Positions 1 to 11,000 of a DNA stretch of 64,000 nt are shown piece by piece. How positions within the stretch are numbered: position 1 is the first letter of the stretch; each line of letters begins with the position of its first letter. The stretch is from Apostichopus japonicus. Its lineage: Eukaryota; Echinodermata; Holothuroidea; Aspidochirotida; Stichopodidae. The notes under the pieces were generated by a model. The model ran no database searches and was not told the DNA's origin. It saw only the letters and a program-made list of their open reading frames with translations. The position numbers were made by a program, and so were the translations under genes. The DNA is taken from positions 12,362,484-12,426,483 of the forward strand of contig NC_092564.1 of the NCBI RefSeq assembly GCF_037975245.1, read 5' to 3'.

Positions 1-54
1 CCCCCCCCCCCCCCCGCCTTCGTTACTTATCTATAATGTAGGCCTTATATCAAA

Positions 55-150
55 TGTCTTTGTGTGTAATAATACGGCTGAGGTTAGTTCCAAGGTGTTT
101 CGACAACACAGCTAGTTGACCTCTAACGTCACTTCCGTTTCAGATTCGCT
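55..150 (-). repeat. Inverted copy of the 6485-6575 segment
   Basis: Read on the minus strand, this stretch matches 6485-6575: an ACGGAAGT-type start, then AGGTCAACT, then GTTGTCGAAACACCTTGG, then AACTAACCTCAGCCGTA. The match ends on both sides, so it is a dispersed inverted duplicate about 90 bp long. The same GTTGTCGAAACACC core makes up the tandem array just downstream. It may be a duplicated 5' exon or part of a dispersed repeat; the sequence alone does not decide. Confidence 0.7.
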
Positions 151-319
151 GATCTTATTGTGGAGTTTTGGGATGTGTTGGGGATAGAGATGAAGATGCT
201 AGTTACTTTTAGAGCATTTTTAAAACGAAATGCATAAAATCAAGTCAACAAATGATGGAAAACGAAACATTCAGTGTGCGGTACTAACTGTTTGCATCAC
301 TAAGGTAAGCGAAACCCTC

Positions 320-1575
320 AGATCTAGGCCCTAGGTAAAGATGGTACACGAAACACTCAGTGCGCTGTACCAGGTGTCTGAATCACTGTATCTGTGATGT
401 GGTGTCGAAACACCCTGCATGGAATTCCAAGTGTTTGAATCACTGTGTCCTGGTAAGTGAAACCCTCAGAATGCAATATCAAGTTTTGTTGTCGAAACAC
501 CCTGAAACTAGCCTCAACTCGCTGTGTTGTCGAAACACATTGACACTAACCTTACTGAAACCCCTCAGAATGCAACACCAAGTTTTGTTGTCAAAACACC
601 TTCAAACTAGCCTGAGCAACTAGCTGCGTTGTCGAAACACCTTGACACTAATCTCAGTGAACCCTCAGAATGCAATACCAAGTTTTGTTGTCGAAACACC
701 TTGAACCTAGCCTGAGCTAGCTCTGTTGTCGAAACACCTTGACACTAACCTCAATTAAACCCTCAGAATGCATTACCAAGTATTGTTGTCCAAACACCTT
801 GAAACTATCCTCAACTAGCTGTGTTGTCGAAACACCTTGACACTAACCTTGTGAACCTTGTGAAACCCTCAGAATGCAATACCAAGTTTTGTTGTCGAAA
901 CACCTTGACACTAGCCTCAACTAGCTGTGTTGTCGAAACACCTTGACACTAACCTCAATTAAACCCTCAGAATGCATTACCAAGTATTGTTGTTGGAACA
1001 CCTTGAAACTAGCCTCAACAAGCTGTGTTTTCGAAACACCTTGACACTAACCTCAGTGAAACCCTCAGAATGCAACACCAAGTTTTGTTGTCAAACACCT
1101 TCAAACTAGCCTCAAGTAGCTGTGTTGTCGAAACACCTTGAAAGTTGACACTAATCTCTTTGTTGTCGAAACACCTTGAACCTAGTCTCAACTAGCTGCG
1201 TTATCGAAACACCTTGACCAACTAGCTGCGTTGTCGAAACACCCTGAAACTAGCTGCGTTGTCGAAACACCTTGACACTAATCTCTTTGTTTTCGGAACA
1301 CCCTAAAGCTAGCCTAAACTAGCTGCGTTGTCGAAACACCTTGACACTTATCTCAGTGAAACCCTCAGAATGCAATACCAAGTTTTGTTGTCGAAACACC
1401 TTGAACCTAGCCTGAGCTAGCTCTGTTGTCGAAACACCTTGACACTAACCTCAATTAAACCCTCAGAATGCATTACCAAGTATTGTTGTCGAAACACCTT
1501 GAAACTAGCCTCAACAAGCTGTGTTGTCCAAACACCTTGACACTAACCTCAGTGAAACCCTCAGAATGCAATACA
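320..1575. repeat. Tandem array, ~100-bp unit of two ~50-bp halves
   Basis: The block CCCTCAGAATGCA recurs at roughly 100-bp spacing (near 464, 562, 662, 762, 867, 967, 1064, then 1353, 1461 and 1558). Between these lie two copies of GTTGTCGAAACACC followed by TTGACACTAACC or TTGAAACTAGCC. Around 1140-1330 only the short half-unit is amplified. Units differ by substitutions and small indels, so the array is not very young. The open frame at 360-623 is a by-product of the repeat. Confidence 0.9.
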
Positions 1576-2245
1576 AAGTCATCATTCATTCACTTCCCAT
1601 GCTCCATTAATCCCCATGCTTTATTCCTCACCGTGCCCCATTAATCTACCATACGCAATTCATATAACACCATTCACATACCTCCATTCATTCACCTACT
1701 AACCCCACCCACCTTTTGCCATCCACTGATCTACCAAATATACTTCTAACCATTTAGTCAGTCCAACCTTAATTACAACCTTTACTCACTCTATTGCAAT
1801 TCAACACACCTAGCCTTTATTTTAGTCTGACATAAGTTTCTAAAAGAAACATGCTCAACTTTTCTCCCATAGACACCAAATAGGGCTTACCTATTAACCA
1901 AATCAAATGTTATAAAAGTCTATTATATTTCCACTCTATTCTATTGACACTATTGTTTTTCTTTACTTCTTTTCCAGACGCTTTGTGGAGGTTGATCTGA
2001 CAGATTTACATACAGAAGGACGGCTAATGTGTGAACATACAGAGAGACAAATGGACCAACAGACAAATAAACAGATGAACAGTAACAGTGTTATGTCCCC
2101 TCTTCACCAACTTTGTCGGCAGAGAGATAATAAGTGCTTTGCATAAGGACATAACACAGGTGCATTGACCAGGATTCAAACTAGGAACCTCTTGCTGTGT
2201 GGCTTTGCTAAAAACTTTTAAAAAGAAAAGTACTAATAACTTTGT
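1576..2245. other. Gene-free stretch
   Basis: AT-rich, with a pyrimidine-rich strand around 1580-1830 (many CCATT and CACC words). I see no open frame with protein-like character, no RNA gene and no clear repeat. Confidence 0.5.
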
Positions 2246-2249
2246 GTAG

Positions 2250-2735
2250 GTTTGAGTTAACTTACTTTCCTTGCTCCAATGCAACCATGCCTGTTCCATG
2301 TGAAAGGCATATAAAAACTTCTGTGTACCTGGAAACACTGCATGCAGTGCTTGGTATTCTTGTTCGGAATAGTCAAGCATGAAGAACTTGGGGTTCCAAT
2401 CAAGGTTCCATCTTTGATGATGTCAAGGGCCTCTGTTATCGCAACAGTCGTTTCATTCTCTGTGATGAATTCAGCCACAGGACTATAACCAACCTTGGTC
2501 CTCACAAATACCAAGAACAGGCAGAGCATATTTTGTGGTCGTGTAGGTGGCATCAATGAGTACCATGTCTCCATAACGCTTTAAAAGCAGTTGTTGCTGG
2601 CTGGTCTGATGGATGAACAGGAAAGTAGTGCTTTCTCCGGTGTCATAGCTGTCATCTTCCATGTCATCCCTATCATCTGTTTCTTGGACAATACCTTGTG
2701 TTTTGGGCTTTCTATGTGTAAATGAGCGATTGTAA
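2250..2735 (-). pseudogene. MULE-type transposase relic (frameshifted)
   Basis: The minus strand encodes pieces of a Mutator-like (MULE) DDE transposase, the family also domesticated in ZSWIM-type proteins. In order they are: an acidic lead-in (DDMEDDSYDTGES), FLFIHQTSQQQLLLKRYGD, then MVLIDATYTTTKYAL with the first catalytic Asp. After one frame change come FLVFVRTKVGYSPVAEF and ITEALDIIK. After a second frame change come FFMLDYSEQEYQAL with the second Asp, and FHMEQAW. The frame breaks lie near 2525 and near 2405, so the protein cannot be read through. GTAAGT follows AGGAAA near 2265 and could be an old splice donor. It is a broken transposon gene by its frameshifts. A short exact family assignment needs a profile search. 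Confidence 0.75.
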
Positions 2736-5700
2736 CGATAGGCGTATTCTTGTGTGGGCGTACATGTATATAGTGTAGCCTTAGGCTATGGTGCGCTTGT
2801 AAGCGACGCATCGCTGTTTAATTACGTAACAGAGGTTTCAAACGTATCGGGCGCGGCGCGCTGTTTGTGGTGCGTGCGTGCATCTGGTGTGAGTGTGTGC
2901 GTGTGGTGTGATAGAACTTTCTTGTGTATGAAAAGGTTTGGCAGAGCTTATGAATGAGGCGGTGAGTACGGATGGTTGACCGGCCAAAACTTGTGAGCGA
3001 GTGAGTACGTTTGATTCATATGTAGTGAGCTTGTGACTTGTAAGTAAAGTATGCTTTATATTTTATATTTAGTTTGCTCCAGTTGAGTTGTTAATTTATT
3101 CAAGTAAACCGTTGCTCCAGTTGAGTTATTAAATTATCCAAGTAAACCGTTAATCTTTTGTTTCTGCGTTATCTTTGCAACTTCTCTCCCCTGAGTCATC
3201 ATACTTTTGGGAGGGCACGCCAGTATGGAAAACCACTAAATTTACATATGGATCTGCACATCTGAGATAGCTGTTTGTTTTGGCTTGTCTGAGCACTTGC
3301 GAAGAAAAAAAAAACAATCTCGGTTGTCTTCACTTTGCCATGCCTTCACTTTTTCTTCTAGATTGAGTTGGTCAAATTGTGAAAACCTACCTTTACATAG
3401 TGCCAGCTGTATGTAGTTTCTTATTGTTCTGTCTGTGGGAAAATATCACCTGTCATGTTTCAGAGGATTGGAGTCAGGACAAAGCTCATTATAGACAAAA
3501 TGCTCAAGTGTCTTTCCATAATTCCTTATATAATCTTGTTCCTAACTTCACGATGAATATAGCAAAAACTGCAATTTTTTTTACAAATGTCACAATGTGA
3601 CTTGATCCTATACAACACTTCTACCAGCCTAGATCAGTTTCTTGAATATGTGACATGATGCTTGTTCATCTGGGCAATACAGGGCCTCTTCTACCTTCAC
3701 AATTAGATATTATGCAGCTCTACAAGTTAAAGCATGATGTTGGGTCTGAAGTGGGTACCAGTGAGAATAAAATAAGGGAGGTGCCTCTGTCCATTAGAGA
3801 AAATTGTGGTTTTATTAAGCCCCTATACATAATATGGTGAAGCTTAAGTAAGCTTATTTCCAAGTAATGGTTTTTGAGGAAAACCTGGGAGAGGGAACAA
3901 GGGCTTCCCCCCACCCATCCCCTTTGGGAAATTTGTATTTCTAGTTGTGTATTTGAAAATTTGCTCAAGGTCTGGGAAACTGTGGGACAAGACCTTATAG
4001 AGTGCACCTGCCCCCACCCCCAGATTCCTGTCAGTGGGTTTGTTTGTACCTCTTGTGTACCAGATAAAAACTTCACATTGTTAAGTATGTTATGATTCTT
4101 GCATTGTATGTGTAACAAAGAAATATAAAATAAATGAGTTTTATCTGCTTGTTAGAAGTTCCTACACTCTTTGTCCTTCCTGAAGCGGGCAATGTTTTTG
4201 ATCCTTCCAAGTTTGCTGGACTGAGCTGCTGCAATTTTCTTTAGACCTAACGTACACACTCCGCCAAGGTTTTCTTGCCAATCAAAAGCAGCTGGTAGTG
4301 AGCTTTAACAACATCAGCTCCCAGTTTTCTTGTTTAAAAAGGCGGGCACTGTCTTATGCGTTGTTGAAGAATTTTACACAATTTTTTTTACAATGTTGTA
4401 TCAAGTTAACTGTAAATTAAGAGACCTTTTTGTACTGGAATTGCACTTCCAAGTGTATGGTGACCCAAGATGAACAAAAAAAATTATATCACACATTCAC
4501 AGACAAAACTCCTCTGTAAGGAATGTCAGAATATTCATTGATTGATTTGCCAAATTGCCAAACAAAATTTCTATCATGGGATTAGCCTTTTTTTCTATAG
4601 CAATTAAGTCACATGCACAAATGATCAAATTCTTCTTGGAAATTCAGTGGCTTAATCTTATCTGTTGGTGGACTTGAACCACCTGCTGAATAAATTCTGC
4701 ATCACCTGAACAGACTTTTATTATGGCCAAACAAATTACCAAGAAATAAGTTACTTAGATTGACAGCTCACTGGCACCTTGAATACTGAAATTAGCTAGG
4801 TCTACCAGACTTCTGTAGACCTAACGTAGTGCCTATCTGAACGTATTTATTGTTATTATTAGTTTAGTTTGGTAGAAAAAAAAGGATCAGGAGGGGCACT
4901 CAATTCCCAAGGACCCTATAGGAGAGAAAAATCTGAAGACATAAACACTCAGACCCGATTACAATGCTTAAAGTGCTTGTCCAAAGCATTCTTAACCCGT
5001 TCACACTTCTTGCAAGTACAACTTTCTCAGGCAAACCGTTGTAAGTTTTCACAAAACCGTGCAAGCTTACCCACCAATTCCATTACGAGTATCCCTCCTG
5101 TCCTGACAATACACAACATACCCCGTCCAGGGGAATTTCCGAGAACCGATGGTCTGTGAGACCGATGGTCTATGGAGCATGCCCCCTACTGTAAATTCTT
5201 CACTGGTGGACGTCCCTGCCCCCCCCCCCTTAAAATCTGAAGAGGTAAGGGAAAACGGGCGATTTAATCCAGTTTAAAACACTTTTTTACATTGTCATAT
5301 TACAAAAATATTATTTGAAATTCGAGTAGTCTAAAGAATTTTGACTCCTTACAGAAGTAGAACTGAAAACCACAACATGTTCCCTTGTTATAGCGGATAC
5401 TGTCATTATTATCCCACTTTACTATGAAATCAGGATTAATTAGGGGTCAACTTTTAACCTCTAGCCTGTAACAGTTGACACAATTTCCTCATAATAAACC
5501 AAACATCTAATTTACTTCCTAAAATTTGTACACTTTGTAGCACAAACACACAGCAGGGGGGTTAGACATTTGAGAGCGGTGGCTTTTGCCCCCTGCAACC
5601 CCCTCTGGTTACGCCACTAGTGGAGGCCTAGTATCAATGCAAGCCGCCCCAGCCCCCTTGCGCAACTCACTGGCATCCATTATGAAAAGAAATGGCTGTA

Positions 5701-6440
5701 AATTCTTTTAAATTACGCGCTTTATCAAGGTAATATTACCGGTAGTAAGATTTGTCTTACCAAGTGCTATTATAGGCCTAGTAGTTTAGGTCTCGCGGGG
5801 CCTAGTATTTAGTAATAGTTTCGGTCTTGCGGACCTCGGTCTCGAAGATCTTCGGTGTTGCGGACTTTTTTACTTTCGGTCTCGCGGACCTCGCAGATTC
5901 TCAAGAAGAACAGTAAATTCAGCAAAAATTTTACAAATACTTCTAGCATTGGTAAAGACAATCTTCAGCTTATCCCTGTAGTGTAAGTGTAACTAGGCCT
6001 AGGCCTAGGTGTACCTTACTCCTTAGCATGCCTCCTGATATTATTAGAAATGACTTTCCTTCCTTTCAAAACACCTATAAGCACCTCCACTAGAAATATA
6101 ATCCTTATCAAAATTTATGACTGCCCCCATCGACCCCCAATTTCGTTTAAACATAGCTGTTCAACAGAGTAATTCACCAACCATTACTAGGCTAACGGTT
6201 ATGCCGTTAGGCCTACAGTACCTTAGGCTACGTCTTGGGGCCTAAGCTGTGGCAGCTACAACCTGCAACAAAGCCTGGCTCATATAATTTTCTCAAACGT
6301 TAAAAGTTCAAGTCAATAGAATACATTTAGGTCTAATCTTTACGTCCAGGCTTCAAACCCATGCTGCCCAGTTGCCGTCATCTTCGGGTTAATCTTCAGC
6401 CTGAGTAGCCGTCATCAACAACTTGTACAAGTAATTTACA
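2736..6440. other. Intergenic stretch without a supported gene
   Basis: Small structures seen: a near-duplicate of about 45 bp at 3074-3150 (TGCTCCAGTTGAGTT followed by CAAGTAAACCGTT); an AATAAA-type signal near 4126; poly-C at 5219-5229; a CCCCCTCTGGTTACGCCACTAG motif at 5599-5622 that resembles ends of common marine-invertebrate transposons; and short GTCTCGCGGACCTCG repeats at 5789-5895. Open frames at 3379-3600, 3655-3840 and 4869-5159 have no recognisable domain, and I do not call them genes. Confidence 0.5.
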
Positions 6441-6490
6441 CTTTCCATTTCGCGCCATTGCCATAGCAATACTAGAGAGGGCTCTTGAAA
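6440..6490 (+). promoter_or_regulatory. Candidate promoter of the nucleoplasmin-like gene
   Basis: TTTCGCGCC at 6448-6456 matches the E2F consensus, followed at once by GCCAT motifs (6454-6464) of YY1 type. It sits just before the candidate untranslated first exon and about 1.6 kb before the start codon. Cell-cycle control would suit a histone-chaperone family gene, but this is inference from motif and position. No TATA box is seen. Confidence 0.3.
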
Positions 6491-6682
6491 ACGGAAGTAC
6501 GTCACAGGTCAACTTCTCTGTTGTCGAAACACCTTGGAACTAACCTCAGCCGTAATAATACATCGAAATCGCACTCTGGCTGCGTTAGCAGACTACAAAT
6601 AGCACTCGCATTGATCAATGCAGCAAAACGATTGATTAGAAAAGAAGGTCGGACCCCAGCTCTACTTGACCAGACCTGGATG
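6485..6682 (+). other. Candidate untranslated first exon
   Basis: The segment ends at GGATG followed by GTAAGC, a good donor at 6683. It could join either of two acceptors just before the start codon: TTTGCAG ending at 7989 or CATTGCAG ending at 8038. Its first 90 bp are the segment present in inverted copy at 55-150 and related to the array at 320-1575. It contains an open frame, but joining it to the acceptors brings in a stop before the ATG, so I treat it as 5' untranslated. Evidence is position and splice signals only. Confidence 0.3.
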
Positions 6683-7484
6683 GTAAGCCTAACTACTAAC
6701 GATAGTGAAAATGCAACTTTCACTACATTTTCCGAGGCATCGTCAGTTGTATTGCCCTAGTTGATCCTGTATGCCCCAAAAACCGACTGTTGTGTCAAAA
6801 TATCACTTACATTTCTTTACTTGCTTTCCTCCGTATATTCAATGTAGGTACTAGTTGCGCTAATAGTAATATGTAATTGTGTTGTTACTGTTTAACAAAA
6901 CATTGAAGAATGATAGCCAACATGTAGTGTAGGCTCAGTCACAGGCAAAGTAACAGATGCCTTCGTTGATAATATCAGTCACTTACATCTAGGGCTGTAC
7001 GTCATTAATTAATGGTACAAAATGTTATGGTAACGGTCCTATTACTAGTCTCATGTTCGGATCTGAAAGTTTTCCACAGTTTGTGCAACATGTTAGGCAT
7101 ACAAGAATGCATACTTTTTGTTCATTCTTAGCAAACTTGTTTGAGCCAATGCATACACAGGGATGTTTTGAATATTCAACTACCTGATACAGTGAACTGT
7201 ACTGTATGTCCATGAAATACTACCATCAACTGATAACACAGTAGCCTAGTAATATAATGGATACCTCATAGAATTCTGAAAATGAATCAATTTTGAGATC
7301 AACTAAAATGGTTTTTGCTTGTTGACTGTTGGGCAATATATGAAAAAGGACCAACCCTCTTATTTGTTATATGAGGACACAAAATGATGTTGTCTGTATT
7401 ATTATTCCATAAGCAACATCATGAGAATGGGTAAATCATTTAAGTGACAGCCAACAGTTGAAAGTACAATACTGTCTCACAGAC

Positions 7485-7735
7485 TGGTAGAGAGTCAGTA
7501 CTCGAGTTCAAGCATTGTAGCCTGTACTTATACTAGTTGACCTCATGGATTTGTACACGTACCCATACTTGTACTCAAGCCAATTTACAATGAAGTATGG
7601 ACACTAGTACAAAATTAAGTACCTGTAGTCATGCTTTGATCTTATTTGTACTCATATCAAGGGTAACTCTACTTGTACTCAAGCATGCTGTTGTATTACT
7701 GTACCTACAGCTATTTAGTCTCTCCTGATTACACT
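7485..7735. repeat. Degenerate repeat rich in TACTTGTACTCAAGC words
   Basis: Variants of (A/T)CTTGTACTCAAGC and their near reverse complements recur, for example near 7500, 7576 and 7670, with AGTACTCGAGT close to the left side. The pattern recalls decayed hAT-type MITE ends, but no clear terminal repeat or target duplication is visible. Confidence 0.35.
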
Positions 7736-8056
7736 TCTGTGTGAGCAAAGTAAGTAACAGGCCCCTTCAGAAGTACCACATTTTAACATGCGATAAGCCA
7801 ATGGAACACATGGTCAATGGCTCAAGGAATATCTTAGAGGTTCAAAACTACCATGGACTTTTTGAATTTTGAGAATACTAAAAATCAGAAGAGTTTCTGC
7901 TGAAATATATTTGTTCTTCTCTGTTGGTGATGGTGATAAAAAAAAAGATTGGATAACAAGTTTTTGTTGATTTGTTTGTTTGTTTGCAGACCGAAACAGG
8001 AGTACAAGGACTACCATATCTTTCCATGTTCATTGCAGGGTACTCCTAAAGTAAAA

Positions 8057-8066
8057 ATGTTTTGGG
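8057..8066 (+). CDS. Nucleoplasmin-like gene, coding exon 1
   Basis: Encodes M-F-W and the first base of G, then GTAAGT. A micro-coding exon carrying only the conserved MFWG start is easy for gene finders to miss. Two acceptors lie upstream, ending at 7989 and 8038, so the 5' untranslated part of this exon is short. Confidence 0.85.
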
Positions 8067-11000
8067 GTAAGTTTCTACTTCTTGTTTAAAGATAAGGGGT
8101 TTTACTTGAATTTTCTAATTATGGGGAAAGCAGAGGGAAAGGGATTTATTACTAAAAGTGAAATTGGAGTGTAATACTGTACTTGTTTATACCATATGAA
8201 TGTGAGATACTGTGGCTTTGACATTCCCCACCCTCCCTCATTCCTCCAAGAAAGAGTGACTTTATAGGGTCACAACCAAATAAGGGCTGACCAGCTCAAT
8301 TGCTAGAAAATGCAGGTCTTGTATCCCAGTGGTCACTGGTTCAAATCCCAAGACCCATCCTAGCCACTTCTTTATTTGATCTTTGCAAAATTGTTTAGCA
8401 TTTAACCAGTCTGTTTTCTGTTGGGAAAATTATGTTTAAAAAGTGAAGCAGGAAAAACAGAATTATTAATCCAATGTCCACACACAAGCTTATTCTATAG
8501 CTGGGACCAGTTTAAATGATCAGAATGGCAATCTTTACTGTATTTTTTAGTTTGACTAAATTTGTCAGAAATGGAGGATCTAAGTTCATTTTTTTGTTAA
8601 ATTTATAGCAGTTTTGCAGTACATTTTTCTGAATGACTTATTTCTTTTAAAGAAAATACATGTAATTTTTAACATTTTCAGTCGATTTTTTAACCATGTT
8701 CAGTGTGCACATAGTATTTACTCCCTCTCATTTAGTACTGTACATACAATAAAAAGTCATATTCTTCTTGTCTGCCAAGTGTATACAATATACACAAAGG
8801 TACCCACTAGTGTAGCTTATGGAATGTTGAGTGTTTCATGTAGTTACAGTCATATATTTCATAGATGTATGTGTGATATATGGAAGCCTGGCTTCTGATG
8901 TTTTTTGTATCTTAAAATTAAGTAAAACTTAAATGGTGTGAAGACTCGCGCAAAAAGAAACGTCTAATGCCGGTAATCTGACCTAGTTTCGAATGAGGTG
9001 TAACAGAAGCTTGCTACCGTTGGTAATTAGACACTAGTGTACCTCAGTACAAACAGCTGCGGTCAATACCCACAGCACAGTGTACTAACGATACAGCGAT
9101 GGACATCTCAGGTCCAGCTAAAGATAACAAGGTATCACGTTTCATTACTGTCTGCATTTTGTAGCGACAAGAGAAAAACTTCACTTGCAAGCAACAGAAA
9201 GTTCACTTTTTCAGTGCGCGGCACACGGTTTGGGGCGAGTCTTCAATGCCTTTAAAGGTAATCTCAGTGATGGTATTCTCACTTGCATGATACTGTTTGA
9301 CAAATGTTATAACTTGCTAAACTTTCACTGTAAATTAAATAAATTAGCAAGTAAGAAATTACAATAGTCTGCTCTGGAGAGCATTGCTGGTGCAGTGGTG
9401 ATGTCAAGAAGGGAAGGAGTTGAGGAATTTGAGCACTAGAAAATGATGATTAGTGACATGGAGAGAGGTTTCATCATAAAGTGAAGTGGTTGATACTGGA
9501 AAGTATTCAAATATCTGTTCTCAATCCCCCAAAGTCGCATGGTATGACGTCCATATAAATGGGTTGCAATGAATGTCAGAAATAAGAGAGAACTGTACCA
9601 TCATCATATTATGTGGTCAGTTCTATTAACAATGAGATTTCTTTACCATGTAATATTCATTTTATAATTTTGCTTTTTAATAGGTGTCACATTAATACCA
9701 GGACAGCCCTGTACAAAGGTGCTAGATAAAACAATCTGTTTGTCTATGGCAGCCTTGGATAGCAGACAAAACATTGGTAGGTACAATCATTCATGAAGTT
9801 TATCCCTTTTGCATAAACTTAGCTAAGATATGTTTTGGACAAAGTAAGTTCATGAGGGGACTGTGTATTTTGATATTAGTCAGCCTTCTTTGTGTCTCAA
9901 CCTGTAGAACTTCTGTCCATACAGTATCTCAATTTCTCTGTTTGTTATACACAGTCAGTATCTTCATAGCATATTTTTTTATCAAAGAACTGACTAAAAG
10001 GTGAAGCCTGAGGTACTTCCCATAGTGAGGTAAAATATGAAAAAACATGGACAAGATATAACAGAGTTGCAGATTTTATGTGCACGCAGCAGGTGTTTAG
10101 GTTGAAGGTGATTTTAAGGAGATGACAGAGGACAAATCTTGTTATGGCAAGGATAGTCTTTCTTTTCAATTTCTGAAACTTCCAAAAGCAGTGAATCGGT
10201 TTAATACACCTCATACAACATGTGTGGGAAGAAACATTTGTCAGTTCACTGATCTGCATCTGTAAACATATATGTTTGGGCACTTTATGTCAAATACGAA
10301 CCTTGTGAGGATGTTGTGAGGGCGTTGTGGTCAAGTGGTTAAGGCAGTGGACTTGTGATCTAAGGATTACAGGTTCGAGCTCTGGCCAGATCATTGCGTT
10401 GTGTCCTTGGGCAAGGCACTTTATCTCCATTGCCTCTCTTCACCCAGGTGTATAAATGGGGACTTGCGAGGTGACTTGTAAATATAGTTGCATGCGTCGG
10501 TTTGTGGCTGCACCCTATGGGAAGTCCCCCAGGGGACACGTGGCTGTGGTGCACTGTGGTGCCCCAGGAGAGATTGTTTGAATTGTGCACACTTTGGTGT
10601 GTAGGTGTGACAAGTTACCAATGACCAGGGTTAAGTACAAAGCTCATAGAACTTTTGGATTATGCGCTATATAAATAACGGGGTAATAATAATAATAATA
10701 ATTAAATCAGACGTTAATGGAGGCATAGGAGCGACGTGTCCCCGTAGGTAAAGCCTGGAATAGTTAATTAATCAAAGTGCCCTCTCAGTTTTACTCTCCT
10801 TTCTTTCATTTTTGTGCCTCTTAACTCCCCGAGCTGAAATTCTTTTTTTTCTCTGTTGCAAAACTTAGAAACCTTAGAGATGCCTTTTTCAATTTATTCC
10901 TGCTTTCCTCAGGTTCTGGATTTACTCAAGTAGTTATACAGACAGAAGGATCAGAACATCTTCTCTGCACCCTGATGAGTGGCGTCATCTTTCAGCAGTA

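Noticed and set aside
360-623. 87-residue open frame
   Set aside because: Lies inside the ~100-bp tandem array and repeats with it.
320-1575. CRISPR array
   Set aside because: The repeats are contiguous, spacers are themselves repeated, and the genome is an animal's.
3379-4118. Small genes on either strand
   Set aside because: Several short frames, but none has a domain, splice support or a convincing start; composition gives no help.
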